This document shows positions 1 to 12,700 of a stretch of 64,000 bases of DNA, piece by piece. This DNA is from Saccharina japonica (taxonomy: Eukaryota > Sar > Phaeophyceae > Laminariales > Laminariaceae), in assembly GCA_008828725.1 (NCBI GenBank), contig MEHQ01003804.1, forward strand, positions 343,555 to 407,554, read 5' to 3'. The translations under genes and the position numbers were made by a program. The notes below the pieces were generated by a model. It did not search any database and was not told the origin of the DNA. It saw only the letters and a program-made list of their open reading frames with translations. Every line of letters begins with the position of its first letter. The first letter of the stretch is position 1.

Positions 1-19
1 TGCTCTCGGACGGGGGCAC

Positions 20-300
20 TCTAGGCCCAACGGCCGCGGCCCAATGCTAACACACGGGGGCACCACGGGCCCAAACGTCCGAGACCCAGTGGCCTCAGAT
101 GGGGACACTGCAGGCCGCAAAACCGCGGACCCAAAATTCCGAGACCCAGTGCCCTCAAACAGGGACACTGCAGGCCGGAACACCGCAGGCCCAAACTTCC
201 GAGACCCAGTGCCCTCAAACGGGGACACTGCAGGCCGGAACACCGCAGGCTCAAACTTCCGAGACCCAGTGCCCTCAAACGGGGACACTTCCGGCCGGAA
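20..300 (+). repeat. 60-bp minisatellite, about 4.5 copies
   Basis: The string GAGACCCAGT recurs at 81, 141, 201 and 261, an exact 60-bp period. The repeat continues to the left window edge. It is translated as the low-complexity Gln/Thr/Pro-rich N-terminus of the NADAR reading frame. Because 60 is divisible by 3, copy-number change would not break that frame. Confidence 0.9.
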
Positions 301-955
301 CTGTCAATACGGCCACCGGTGGTTGGACACCGTCGGTCATTGACCCTACTCTCAGATATTCAACAGACAACATGGTGCTGTTCTTGCAGCCCCCTTCGTA
401 TTGTTCGCAGTGGTCTCCGTTGTCGTTTGTCGTCGACGACGTGTCATATTCTTGCGCGGAGCAGAATATGATGGTCGAAAAATCCAGGCTTTTCAAAGAT
501 CACCACGCGGTTGAACGCATCATGTCCTCACCGGACCCACGCACGCACAAACGCCTCGGTCGTGGCGTGCGCAACTTTGACTCTGTTGTTTGGGATCGAG
601 AGAAGCAAGGAGCCGTATTATCTGGCACCTATGCTAAATGTACCCAGAACCCAGCCATGAAAAATGCCCTTTGGAGCACGGGCACCAAACGTTTGGCTGA
701 AGCCAGCCCTCTGGACCCAGTTTGGGGCATTGATCTCCGGGCGGACGCTCCAAGGGCCAGTGACCCCACAAGTGGAGAGGGTCAAACTTGCTCGGTCAGG
801 CGCTTTCTGCTGTTCGCGAGATAATTCGCGAAAGCGAGGACGGGCAAGCACACCCCGCCTCCTCTCGTCAATACTGCACTCCCACCGGAAGCACCAGGAC
901 CGACGGGATTTCCACAGCGCCGCCGCCTGTCCCGCTAACCGCGGCCAGCGCTTAG
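99..955 (+). CDS. NADAR (YbiA-like) domain protein, frameshifted near the 3' end
   Basis: NADAR proteins are N-glycosidases of the YbiA family that act on riboflavin-pathway intermediates and on ADP-ribosylated guanine. Seen here: the domain starts near base 365 and contains SYSCAEQNMMVEKSRLF, SPDPRTHKRLGRGVRNFD, YAKCTQNPAMKNALWSTG and LAEASPLDPVWGIDLRAD, in the family order. The frame in use reads to a stop at 824. However, the conserved C-terminal signature (WRGSNLLGQALSAVRE) lies in another frame from 773, which stays open to a stop at 955. One base appears to be missing around 766-772 (ACAAG where ACAAAG would keep frame). The N-terminus is encoded by a 60-bp tandem repeat and carries no recognisable domain; the ATG at 99 follows an in-frame stop at 48. 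The true start or an upstream exon may lie outside the window. It could be a young pseudogene or a sequencing error in a live gene. Confidence 0.8.
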
Positions 956-1726
956 AAGAGTCCTCTTCTGGAGTTTTCGACTTTGTTTTCGGAGGCGCCG
1001 ACCGACCAAAGCCCTGACGTTTTGGCGATAGCTTCTGGCTTCGGCCCTCGCCTTGCGTTGTCCGAAACACGGCCCCTGCTTTGTTGGGGGCACAGTCACG
1101 CTAGACGATGCTTCGTCAACCCCTAAAATCGCCATACATATATAGTCCACGACGTCATAAACTACATGTACCTGACGCCTGCTATGATATAGTCAGCATG
1201 TTTTCAACGAAATCGTTTCTGAATGGTCGTGAGATATTCAGTTTCTCTAACTATTATACGTGGGTCCGACGCGCTCTCCACTGCCGCAATGCTCCTTCGT
1301 CGCCATGTGGCGTCTGGGCACTTTGCTCTCTGGTATATCCACGGGTTTATTACTGATACGTAAGCATGCATGTACTTGCGTGAACCGCAACATATAACCG
1401 CTATGGGAACGTCGACGATTACGCCGTATAATAATGACACTGTTATTGATCTGGGTCCATCCACTGAGCCGGGTGTTACAGCTATGCTGGCCTCGGGCTC
1501 CTGCTGAGTACAGGAGTGTGGGTGTGGAGGTGTGAGTGACTTGCTTTCCCCGCGAGCGCGCCATAGTCCCCGTTCACAAGCGGCCGCGTAGCGGCACACA
1601 TGTATCAAAGTAACCAGCGACCGCTCAACATTTTCTTTGGACTCTCTGCATCCACGAAAGAAAGCGCATTTTATGTTAGTCTCGCCGGAGTCACGATGGA
1701 CGTGCGGCGTTGTGCACGCGACATGT
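956..1726. other. No gene recognised
   Basis: The open frames here are short and overlap on both strands. I see no recognisable motif, RNA gene or long repeat between the end of the NADAR frame and the first MITE. Confidence 0.5.
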
Positions 1727-1973
1727 GACGCGTGCTACGGTAGAGGTAGCACTTTATGGCTGAATCGTTTTCTGAACGATCGGGCTCCTTAACCCAAATT
1801 CGTCGGACTTTCATTTTTGTGACGAGTATTGTTTCAGATTATACTTCGGTCAGTATATTTCTCATCCGGCAGCACTTTTATTTCCCTCCAAAATCATTTT
1901 TTCGGTAAGGTATGACGCTCCTTAAGTGAGAAGCTCAGAAAAAACATGGTGCACCTCTATCGTAGCATGTGTC
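1727..1973 (+). mobile_element. 4-bp-TSD MITE, copy 1
   Basis: This is a 247-bp non-autonomous element. Its left end GACGCGTGCTACGGTAGAGG matches the inverted right end, which contains CCTCTATCGTAGCATGTGTC. It is flanked by the 4-bp duplication ATGT (1723-1726 and 1974-1977). The interior has the family blocks GGGCTCCTTAACCCAAATTC and GGTATGACGCTCCTTAAGTG. There is no coding capacity. Confidence 0.85.
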
Positions 1974-2579
1974 ATGTATGCACAGGGATATTCAGGACAA
2001 CGTATTCCATGAAACTATTCCGATGAACGTGAAGAGTAAGAAACACCGGGGTTCATATGTGGGGACTTTCGAATTGACGCACCCAGCGCTTCCACGTCGA
2101 GGACCACCAGTGTACGACTTCAGAAGGACGGGTGCAAGAGAAACACCAGCTGACATTCACATATATATGCAGTTTATAAGCAGGCACCCATCGTTGCTGC
2201 AGGACAGTGTCAATACTGCGAAGAATGAAGGCATTTTATCAGCCTTTGAGCACGACAAAAACAATCTGGGGCTACGGGTAGGAACCTACCCCTTGGACCC
2301 CAGACCGTGGAGCGTTGAGTGTACCACCCTACCGCAACAGCGGTGTATATCACAGATAGACAGGTGCTTCCTGCGTTCACAACGTGTTGCCAGAACCGTC
2401 TCCGTGCGTGTCTGGTCGTATCCCCTGTACATATTCCACCGATCGACGTATTAAGGGTAGTTGCAGCTGGTAGTATGTATCGAGGAAGGAGTGAATGGAA
2501 TGCATCATTTCAATACATGAGCTATGACACAGTGCGGAACTGTATATTCACATGGTAGTACGAGCAAAAGCAACACTAC

Positions 2580-2940
2580 CCCTCTTCTTGCACGTCAAAA
2601 AGATAAATCAAAAGGAGCATTTATTTGGGGTTCACATTCGAGATACACGTTCTAATTAATTAATTATAACTCAAAACATGAACTGGTTTTGTATCACCTC
2701 CGAAAGATACGATTCTCAAGACCTCCCGGCGGAAGCAAGTTATATTATATTGCTGCGACCCCCGGTCCCCGTTTAGAACATTCGCAAAAAATTACAATAC
2801 AACGCCAGATTGTTTTTTATATTCTTATTATTTAACACTACAGTAATTCAAGACATAAACTACAGTAAGCGTACAACATACCCCCGTACGTGCTGCCAAT
2901 ACAAAAGTAACGAATGGCTTCCGGAATGTTTCCCCTAAAA
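2580..2940. repeat. Dispersed AT-rich repeat
   Basis: The stretch around 2760-2805 (CCCGGTCCCCGTTTAGAACA and following) resembles 29345-29395 in the left arm and, inverted, 33420-33560. This suggests an interspersed element present at least three times. Ends and target duplications could not be defined. Confidence 0.45.
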
Positions 2941-2944
2941 CACC

Positions 2945-4250
2945 TTGCACGTGGTTTACACCCACACGCTTACGGCGTGGTTTGACGGGGAACAGGGGAC
3001 ACTGCCACTAGAAACCCTTCCCGGGTTACACTCACTAAGGGGTGCCCCGGAGCGACTGGCAGAGTTTGGTTTAGATCGCCTTTGGGGTGTTCCTCGAAAC
3101 ATACAACAATGTGTCAGATCATTGTACATAACAAATATCATCCATACATTTAGCGTCCTAACGCCCTCACCAACCAACCGTCAAACGCAAATACTTATCA
3201 GGTATATATATCTGCACTGATCGATACAAACGGCGACAGCAACTAACTCCTGTCGCACGACTGTTGACCTCGGACCCGTCTCGATCCTTGCTGTCTGTAA
3301 CAGCTGGAATCCGTTCCTCGGTCCTAACCATGCGTGACCTGTGTTTTGTGCTGCACGTGCCACGCAAATGGCATTCACCCCGGGAATGAACACCTCGTAC
3401 ATATAATTGTGCAATGCAATCACGCTGTGCAATCCTACCACTTCCAAGAGACCCGGCCTGTATACATCCTGTGCTGTTACCGAGCATGTTTTTCACGGTA
3501 AACGCCGACGGTGGTATTTCATTTGCACCAAGAAGATGTACTGACGATCAAGAACTTCATGGTACAACGTACGACGCCCCGGCTGTCTTAAACGCAAACG
3601 TGTCAAAAAACGCGACGCGTGTTTCTACGTCGTATACCACAGCTGATAATCAGTGTCTGATTAGGCTTTTTGATGAGGATTGCAAAACGGACCTAGCGCA
3701 CTCAAATCGCTAACGTTTGAAATTGTGATTTTTCTGACGCGGGGTACTACTGTTGAGTAGACGCCTCTAACGTTGGTTACATTGAACGTCATGGCCTGAA
3801 ACTTCGGTACGTCCATGTCGCACGCCGAGAAATAGCACCTACGCGTAGTTGCAGTAGTCTCATACAGATAGCAACCGGCGATCACAACCAGGCCTTTCCC
3901 TAAGCTGCGTGGGCCACCTGGCACGCTGCCAACCAATGTTTACGTGCATACAAATATATAGGCTTCAACGACCAAACAGTGTGCATTACAGTTTCATGCA
4001 GCAGGGTCACGGCATATATATAGATGCACAGGGCACGCAGTTAGTCGTAGGTCTACAGGACCCGATTGCTAGAGGAAGTGTACGCACAACTCGATGCTCG
4101 ATCGCATATACTAATTCAACACGGTACACAAAACATGATATAGCCAATTACAGTATATAGTATTTTCTCAGGTATGCCGCCCCAGGCACAAATAATATAT
4201 AGCCTTACGGCCCTTCGACCAACACAAAAAACAAGTATACTCCGACTAGC
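2945..4250. pseudogene. Diverged outer-arm block with ORF remnants (left)
   Basis: This region lies downstream of copy A and matches 58.2-59.4 kb at a visibly lower level than the rest of the palindrome. The reverse-strand frame 3936-3661 includes CYLYETTATTRRCYF and VTNVRGVY. The matching right-arm stretch (about 58.42-58.60 kb) has ETNHSW then GYCFVDAARR and SVRGVC, in two different frames with stops. On the other strand, PACIHPVLLPSMF at about 3449-3489 corresponds to PACIYPVLIPSVF at about 58.87 kb. I do not recognise a family. It may be a decayed second gene or simply non-coding homologous sequence. Confidence 0.4.
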
Positions 4251-4480
4251 CGCATAAAAACTAAGTCAGTTTGGATACGCACACTACTGTAAAACAAGAG
4301 CCATCTTCGGCCTGCACACAAACACCAGCAAGGACTTAGACCACGCACACGAAACATAAATTACATTTTGACCACCCACACCTCAACGAAGTCAATCGAA
4401 GCCCACACTGAACTCAAGTAATTTACGGCCTTCGCACAAAGTTCAAGTCAATTTGGACCACTCACACAAACAACAAGTTC
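4250..4480. repeat. Degenerate AC-rich tandem-like repeat
   Basis: Variants of TTGGACCACTCACACAAAC recur near 4270, 4335, 4367 and 4453, and GGCCTGCACACAAAC-like strings occur between them. The repeat is too degenerate for a firm unit length. The right arm has no obvious counterpart beyond about 58.06 kb. Confidence 0.4.
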
Positions 4481-4768
4481 GTCTTGTCGCGTGACTTCTG
4501 CAAGGTGAAATTGATGTTCCAAGTCCATCTCGGGCACAATCCACAAATATCGTATGACTCAACACGCCAATCGTCCTGTCGCTGCAGCTTGGAAACAACA
4601 TTCCAAGAACTTCGCGTTAACCATCTTTGCGTGGAAACAGCCGGCAAACAGCCAGACACAAGACGTACAAGACACCTATTATTGACGTGTTGACCCTTTC
4701 AAGCAAAACCCTATAGCAGCAGACGACGGCTCGAAGATTGACTTCGTGAGCGTATCCCGTAGTGGGAT

Positions 4769-7700
4769 TTAGTTGTACCGCCACACAGACATGGCGAAGT
4801 TACCGCCGCAGAGCTCCTCGGCATCGCCGGTGCACTCAGTGTTGCACGAGTTTGATCGTCCGTGGACGGTGTGGTCGGTGTCATTGTCTCCGCACCAGCA
4901 CTGTGCGCACCGTGAACGTACAGCAGGACGTGGGGGCAACGATAGCAGCAAAACGGAGCGGCGTGTTCATGCGGGTCGTCCAGGATAAACGGTCCAAACG
5001 CCGAATGATCTCACAGAACACCGACTTGAGAGGTGATGTACTGAGTAATTAAAATGTGTACATATCGTATTGCGTACTAATAGAGACGCGTGCTACGATA
5101 GAGGTAGGTAGCACTTTTTTCAGATTTTGTTTCTGAATGGTCGGGCTCCTTAACCCAAATTCGTCGGATTTTCATTCTTGTGTTGCCATTTTTTCCATAG
5201 TATACCTAGCTCATGGGGATGTTGGTCGGGTAGCACTTTTGTTTTTTTGCAAAATCGGTTTTCGGGTGAGGTATGGAGCTCCTCAAGTGAGGAGCTCAGA
5301 AAGAACACGGTGTACCTTTTTCGTAGCATTCGTCTAGACGACTCTTAGTCGGGATGCTGTGACTGTTTGATCGAAAGGGTCCTTACATTTCTGATCCGAG
5401 TGGTACGTTTATACGTATTTATGCCAATATCATAGACCTTCAACATATCACACATGTTGAAGACATTGAAAGGTTGAAACCCACACACACGAGGCACACG
5501 GTATCGCACGCAACAGGGAATTTCCCATGTCAGATATGTCACCCTCAACGAACAGACGGCCTTTTGTTTCCCACGGCATCTGTTTGACAGTCGTCATATT
5601 ATGGCCTTACCTCCCGTCCATACTGCGTTCCGTAGAAAGCGTACGAGCTGCTGCACCGTCTCGCGCAGACCTGTATTCATGTAAACAACGAAAATGTTAA
5701 AAGTGGGCGGTACAGGCGACAGGGGGTGACGAACCAAGGCTTGAATTTTCTCTGTTTCTTTTATGCCAACCATCGCGCTTTCGCGTGCGGGCGGCGGGTG
5801 TGGACAACGTTAGACTTGTGCTGCACAAACTATTGATGGACCCCGCCGCTTTAAGATATAATGCTCGTTCACGATTAGGTGGGAATATTAATATTCGGTT
5901 GGGCATGTGTGTCGGCCACCACGTGCAGGGCTTGGAAGTTCCTTAACGAAGACTCGCCACACAACAACTAACTGTCAAACGCGTAAAACGTTTTCGTCGC
6001 TGGAATATATCTGCGGAAGGGATGACAGGCTTTCCAGTGGCAAAAACTAATTTTGCGGTAGATACGTAGGCACATATAGTCCTCTCACGGGACATATCCG
6101 ATCGCGTTTACACATTGGTTTGTCCTACACGTTCGTATTCGCGAGTATACCGTGAATAGAAAGATGCTTGTGCTCTCGAACAAGATCATATTTGTGAGTA
6201 GATCTAGGACTGCTAGCACGCGTATCTTTCTCGTGCTAAGTACATACCTTTCGAGTAGATCCCCGATCACGGCCACCATTCCGGACGACCATAGTAAAAC
6301 GGACCGAATATTGTTAGGAATAAAAGGGAAATATATATGGGTTTTTGTGTGTACCTTAGGTCCTACCAGGGTATTTACTATGCCCCTGCGTAACAGGGGT
6401 GTTTTCTCATAGAAACACCCAGTGTCAATTTTTCTGTGCAACAACGGGGAGAGTCATCCCACGGTAGGAGTACCACTTTTAGGCTCACTATTTTCTGACC
6501 GGTTGCGCTCCTCACGTGAGTAACCACCGGATACTATAATTATTTCACTGGTATATTTGGTTTAGGACTATCGCATTGGAAGGTTTGGTCGGGTTGGGCG
6601 AACGAATGTTTCCGAGGTCCTGTTTCGGGTGAGATATTAAGCCCCTCATGTGAGGAGCTCAGGAAATTCTGCTGCACCCCTACCGTGGGATGACTCGGGG
6701 TAGGTATAGTATTCCCACCTCGTTCGTCATGGAGGTGCTGGATGCCGCGAATTCCATTATGCGTCCACCCCTGGTGTCCCTCCAGCATCCCAGGGACTGG
6801 GAGGACATTTCCACCGGTTGGTGTTGATAGACACTCATGGCGAAGCGGCCGCCGCACCTCTGCGCGTTGTCTCCGGCGCACCTGAAGTTGCACGAGTTGG
6901 ACTCTCCGTGGATCGTGTGGTCCGTGTCGTCATCACCGCACCAGCACTGCGACAACAAATTACACACGTACGTGTAGGGGGCGCGGTAAGTTGAGAGAAG
7001 AACGTGGTTCAGGCTACGCTCGGAGTACAAAAAACGTGTTCACCACGATGGCCAACGCTACAAGGGTTCAGAGGAGTACTACAGTAGTAGTGGGACTTAC
7101 ATGCGGCGACATAGTGCACCGAGAAGTTGGCAGCCGTATATAGAGTGGTGCAAAGCCACCTTGTAGGGGTGGCAGTTTATTGTCTGAGCTCCTCGGACAC
7201 GCTCAACATCTCACCCGCAATCACGACTTCTGAGACAGTTATCATCGCAACCCGACCTACATTTTTACGCGCTAGTCCTGAAACAATTTGACGTTAAATT
7301 TGTGAGGAGACAAACCTGCCACACATGTTGGGCAAACCAAGGCAACCCTTACCCTTGGGATGAGTCATAACATATACCTGGTATGACGGTATTGTGCACA
7401 GAGAGTCTGGCCGCCGTATATCCAGTGTCTGCCTTATAGATTCCAGAGTGTGGCTTTAATTGTCCGGTCATGACGGCCGAATATGACCGCCGGATATCAA
7501 ACGGCCGCCTTACTCGTGCCGCTTTATACAGGCTCCACTACTGTATTGAGCCGAACAGCACTGCCAGAGTGCAAAGCAATACCAAGCTCAGGTGGCAGAA
7601 ACCTTAGGACGGGGCGGAGAGTTCGATGCTTAGGGATGCTCACAGCCTCAGGGGCACAGACTGTGTTTCTAATGTGCTTCCAAACGTTGCATGAAAGCTT

Positions 7701-9739
7701 ACCTCACGACCAAACTGCGTTCCGAAGAAAGGGTAGGCGCTGCAGATGTCCTCGCAGAGCTGTAGTTCACATCATTCGAAACAGACACCAAACGGCCGGT
7801 GAGGACGATGATAGTGAGATACTAAAAAAAAAATAAAAAAAAAAAGGAAAAAAAAAAAAATAAAATAAAATTAAAACAAAAAAAAAAAAAAAAAAAAGAA
7901 AGGGGGAAAGGAAATAAAAAAGATAAAAAAATAACAAAAAAAAAATACAAAAAAAACATAAAAGGAACAGGAAAAAAAAAAGAAAAAAAAAAGGAACAAA
8001 ATAAAAAAAAGAAAAAAAGAAAAAAGATTAAAAAGAAAAATTACAAAACAAAACAAAGAAAAGGGGAAAAAAAAAAAGAAAAAAATCATGCGCCGTCTTG
8101 TTTACGTCGTTCAGCACTCAGCGACTATCCACCGAGAAGCTGCTGTGTAGAAGGTTCACGTGCCGTCTCAAGATTGGTTTTAATTTGAGTAAATCACAAA
8201 ATAGAAATCACCATCCTCCATTCCCATAATATCTTCTGGAAAGATCAGGGCCGATAGATAACACTGACAAGTATGATACATCTCGTGTTGACGACGCCTG
8301 GAACGATGGCCATCCGTTTGTGGAGTTCGCACGGCGCTTTCGATGGAATTTACTGGCAAAACGTGCGCGACATTTTCGAAAACGCTGTTTGGCAAAGTTC
8401 CTCTACTACGACTGTAGGAGTGATTCGACAGGGGTAGAACATTTGGTGCTTTGAAGAGAAATAAGTTTCCGACCGACCGGGTTTCTCAACCCGCTTCAAT
8501 TGGAACACCACTATCAGGTGGGACCATAGTAAACAGGAACAAATATGCGTTGTGAAAACGAGGAAATAAATAGTTTTTTGTGTGTGTGTACCGTAGGTTA
8601 TGTTTACTAGGGTCGCCTGTAACAGTGGTTATACGATGATATTTGAGGCAAATATACGCTTACCTAGGTTACCGCTTACATCGTGTTTAAACGATCAGCG
8701 TTCTTATACCTAGTACGTGCCCCCTTACCCTCAAGCTTGCGTCACTGCGTCTGCTGAAATACCGATTACAGTAGGACTGCATCAGAAGTGAGCGCAGAAA
8801 CTTATCACCTCGATTGTCATCTCGGAGTCGGGTTCAAATACATCCATGATGCGGTTGCCCCTGGTATCCTGCCAGCACCCCAGGAACTCCGGGGGGGTAA
8901 CGAGCCCGTCGAACGTGTACACGCTGATCGCGTTCCGGCCACCGCACGTCTGTGAGGCGTCTCCGGCGCACTTGAAGTCGCACCTTCCCTTGCCGAGCCG
9001 ATCCGGGTCGTCAGAGTCCACACCGCAGAAGCACTGGCCATACGCAGCGCGACCACATAGATAACGTAGGCGGTAGGGGGGTGGTAATTCAATACAGGGT
9101 ATAAGTATTTTTTATTTAGTATTTGGTGCAGGATCGGAGTCTCGGGCTACGATCAGAGCGGAGTGTGGCCATACGGTTTCAAGTCACCCGGTATTTGTCT
9201 GTGCACAAGGACCGGCCCACATGCAAGTGACCAGAGCGATGTTCCTATACCGACGGGGGTGTGAGCGTCGCCGTTATGTGTGGAAGGACCGCAGTGACTC
9301 GACGGCTTGAAACAAAAGTTAATCATTTCAAACTTTCTATTTTCCTGAGATGTGCAGAAGAGAGCGAATCTACGAATGAGATGCTACATACAGTGCAAGT
9401 TTTGATCGAACGACATTGGGGTGCCAGTCGCTTCAATTCCACACAGTTGATACGCAATTCCAGTCGACGTGTGTGGCATACAAAGTGGAAGCCACTATAT
9501 GAAGCGGGAGCTTATGCGCTTTGCATCATGTGGCAGATCGGCGTTGCCGACCGAGTACCTTGGCGAAATACCAGACAGTGTTCATACGCGTAAGGCTTGT
9601 TCATAAAACACAGTTGTTGTTTATGTTTTCGTTCGCATTTTTGGCCCCGCCTAGGTGACCTGAAGGTGTATGAAAACTTTACCTCTTTGCCGAATTCCGT
9701 CCCGAAGAATGGAGATCCTTGGCAGAACGCGGCGCACAC
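4769..9739 (-). CDS. Copy A exons 11-16: WSC domains 1-3
   Basis: WSC domains are cysteine-rich modules linked to carbohydrate binding. Each one here is split over three phase-0 pieces: a strand with GCW/ACY, a 57-60 bp exon with [19 protein letters not shown]-like sequence, and an exon starting exactly at the C(F/W)CG cysteine. Exons: 9739-9683, 9033-8809, 7759-7703, 6946-6719, 5670-5611, 4900-4769. Signature ends: [36 protein letters not shown] and [18 protein letters not shown], then YN and the stop. A MITE sits about 20 bp past the exon 14 donor. Confidence 0.92.
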
Positions 9740-12700
9740 CTGCAATCGGTAAGTCCACAGCGGAGTCAAGTATCATACTGTAGAAATTAGACCAAGCTCA
9801 AAATACAAGCAATTGAGTTGCACACCCCGGGTGCAGGGCAAACCAGGGCCTAAGGCAACGGTGATTTTCTTGAATCGTTTGGTACACCTCACTTTTCTGA
9901 ATAAAACTGAGCATCAATGAGCGATTTGTTTACGGATGGCCCATTTACATAGGCCGATCTTACACTCCCCGAATATAGCGATATATTCCTCGACAGTAAA
10001 TAGGGCACGCAGACAAGTTTGTCGGCGAATGATTTCCGGTCTCTGAATGGTCCTGCGTTCCGGAATTCGCCCGATACACATAACAAGACAAGCGTAACAT
10101 GTTGACAAAAAACCTCTGTTGGCATGTGCTTTAACCATTAATTCCACCCAAATACCACCACCAAAAGAACAACCAAACGTGAACGGGCTTTCGTCGAAAT
10201 CACACCCCCCCCCATGAGGAAAGCTACACCATCGACGACTTCATCTTGTTTCTTTGAAATGGTGTGCTGAGTATTCAGCCGCCTAGCCTGACTCGTCCCG
10301 CGCACCTCGGTGGTCATTGTCTCGTCTCCCCTGATGGAGTCTCCGGAAAGCACACGGTGTCTAGCATTGTCCTTGTAACACGCCTCAAAGGTAAACGTGG
10401 TGGGAGGTGGGGTGGAGGAAGGTGCAGGGGTAGATGGAGATACAGTAGGGGACGCCGTAGCAAACGATGTAGTCGGACTAGGGGTGAGAGTGTCGACGAT
10501 AGTTGGCCCCACGGTGGACTCCGTAGGAGAGGCCGTACTGGGGATAGGCATGGCGGGTACGGTTGTAGGTGTTCCCGTGGGAGACGACGTAGGTGAGTCC
10601 GTCGCGGGGAAGGCGGTGGGGAACACAGTAGGGGATACCGTGGGAGATCCCGTAGGAGAGTTCGTAGTGGGCATAGCGGTGGGAACCGCCGTAGGAGATG
10701 ACGTGGGAGATTCTGTAGTAGGGTTCATAGTGGGAATACCGGTGGGAACCATCGTAGGAGATGCCGTGGGCGATCCCGTAGGGGAGTCCGTAGTGGGAAA
10801 GGCGGTGGGAAACACAGTAGGGGATATCGTGGGAGATCCCGTAGGAGAGTCCGTAGTGGGAATGGCGGTGGGAACCGCTGTAGGAGATGCCGTGGGAGAT
10901 TCCGTAGGAGAGTCCGTAGGGGGAATAGCGGTAGGAACCGATGTAGGAGAAGCCGTGGGAGATTCCGTAGGAGGGTCCGTGGTGGGGATAGCGGTGGGAA
11001 CCATCGTAGGAGATTCCGTGGGAGATCCTGTAGGGGAGTCTGTAGTAGGAGTAGCGGTGGGAGACACAGTAGGGGATGCCGTGAGAGATCCCGTAGGAGA
11101 GTCCGTAGTGGGGGTTCCGGTGGGAACCGCCGTTGGGGATGCCGTAGGAGCGGGGGAGGGAGGGGGAATGACGATGTCCCTGAAGTTGGAGACAGCGACC
11201 TGTACATGGGCGAATATGAGGGGGGAGGGTTGGGTTCGTCCTAGTGCGGGATCTAAGATGGGTCGTGCATGTTGACTTGCTAAATAGAGCCGAATATGAG
11301 GTGTGCCACGCCCATCATGCCCTATGAAGCTTGATTCAAACAGGACTCAACCTTCTTCCGAGGGCAATGCAGTTCAAGAAGTTTGTTTTGGCTGAAAACG
11401 CAGCACGGCTGGTCAAGTTTGCGTGTGATTCTAGAAAAACTGCTATGATGTACATATATCTCAGCAAAGAGTGAAACGCCTCCGGAATTATGTCTGATTC
11501 GAAAACAACAAGTGAAACGAAAATGGAAAAAATAATCGGTCGATGGGGACGCGTGCTACGATAGAGGTAGCACATTTTGGCTGGAAAATTGTTTCTGAAC
11601 GATCGGTCCCCTTAACCCAAATCCGTCGGAACTGTTTCGTTTTATACTTAAGGCCATGGTATGTTTGATCGGGTAACACTTTATTTTTCATCTCAAGAGA
11701 GTGTTCGGGCGAGGTGTAGACCTCGTGAAGTGACCACCCTCAGATACAACATGGTGCACCTGCGTGCAGGCTACCGTAGCACTTGTCTCGGCACCTAACA
11801 CCATGGGCTTGAGCACTGAGCTTGGTTTCCTGTTTCGTTTCTCACAGAGATCTTCAAGTGTGGAGCCCCGGAACACGTGCTGCAGTTGCTACCTCTTGGG
11901 TATATTGCACGCTCGGAGACCGAACGTCCTCTACTTCCCTCTCTCTCACACCATGCTGTGCTACGGTAAGGTCTTGTCCAATTTGTTTACGAGGGCCCTT
12001 ACTTGAGGGAGCTCTGTTTTCTGCCCGCAAACTGGTCAGGCGAAACATTGAACGCTTGAATTTAGCTTATAATGTGGGTGTATTCGAATTACACGCAGTA
12101 TAAAACAGGAATGGAGTCCACTATGTTGAGTAGTTCCTTCAGTTGCAACGGTTGAAAACTAAACCCCCGTCGGTACGAGCGAGTTTAAACAATATAAGGT
12201 ACAGCAGTACCCCTATGGTGTCGCAACACTTGTTGCTTGGAGACATATGCGAAAATACACCCCCCTGTCCCTCTCACCATGTTTTCCCTTATGGCGCGTG
12301 CGTTGTCTTCTGTCGGCGTACCGGTCGGTCTGTTCAGGACAACCACGTCTGGGTTGGAGAAGTAGTTAACGCCGGGTGATCCACAGGTCTTGCTCATGAT
12401 CGTTCGGTACCTATTGTTACGAACAGTGTTAGACAAGAAGTGGTTCGGAAGACAGACGTTGGTGGGGGCGTGTGTACGTCATAACTATATATCGTGTATT
12501 ATGACAGCGGAATACGACGATCAGGGTAAAACGTATCCCATGGTAGTTGCGGCTGGTATTATCCCTTTTGTTTCTGTCGCGGTGCATCAGTCGCTTGCTA
12601 CGATAGAGGTGCACCATGTTTCTTCTGAGCTCCTCACTTAAGGAGCGTCATACCTCACCGAAACAATACTTTTTGAGCAAAATAAAAGTGCTGCCGGATG

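Noticed and set aside
1969-2454. 161-codon forward frame after MITE copy 1
   Set aside because: It starts inside the MITE end, and its conserved part (YPLDPRPW) continues in a different frame relative to the right arm, so it does not behave as a coding sequence.
7871-8089. Phe-rich reverse reading frame of 72 codons
   Set aside because: It is the translation of an A-rich tract that replaces normal sequence of the other arm; no coding signal.
10397-11275. Val/Gly-rich 292-codon forward frame opposite copy A exon 10
   Set aside because: Shadow of the Pro/Thr repeat on the opposite strand. The true frame is fixed by VAVSNFRD and by the WSC start. The same applies to 51458-52603 and 51476-52492 in copy B.
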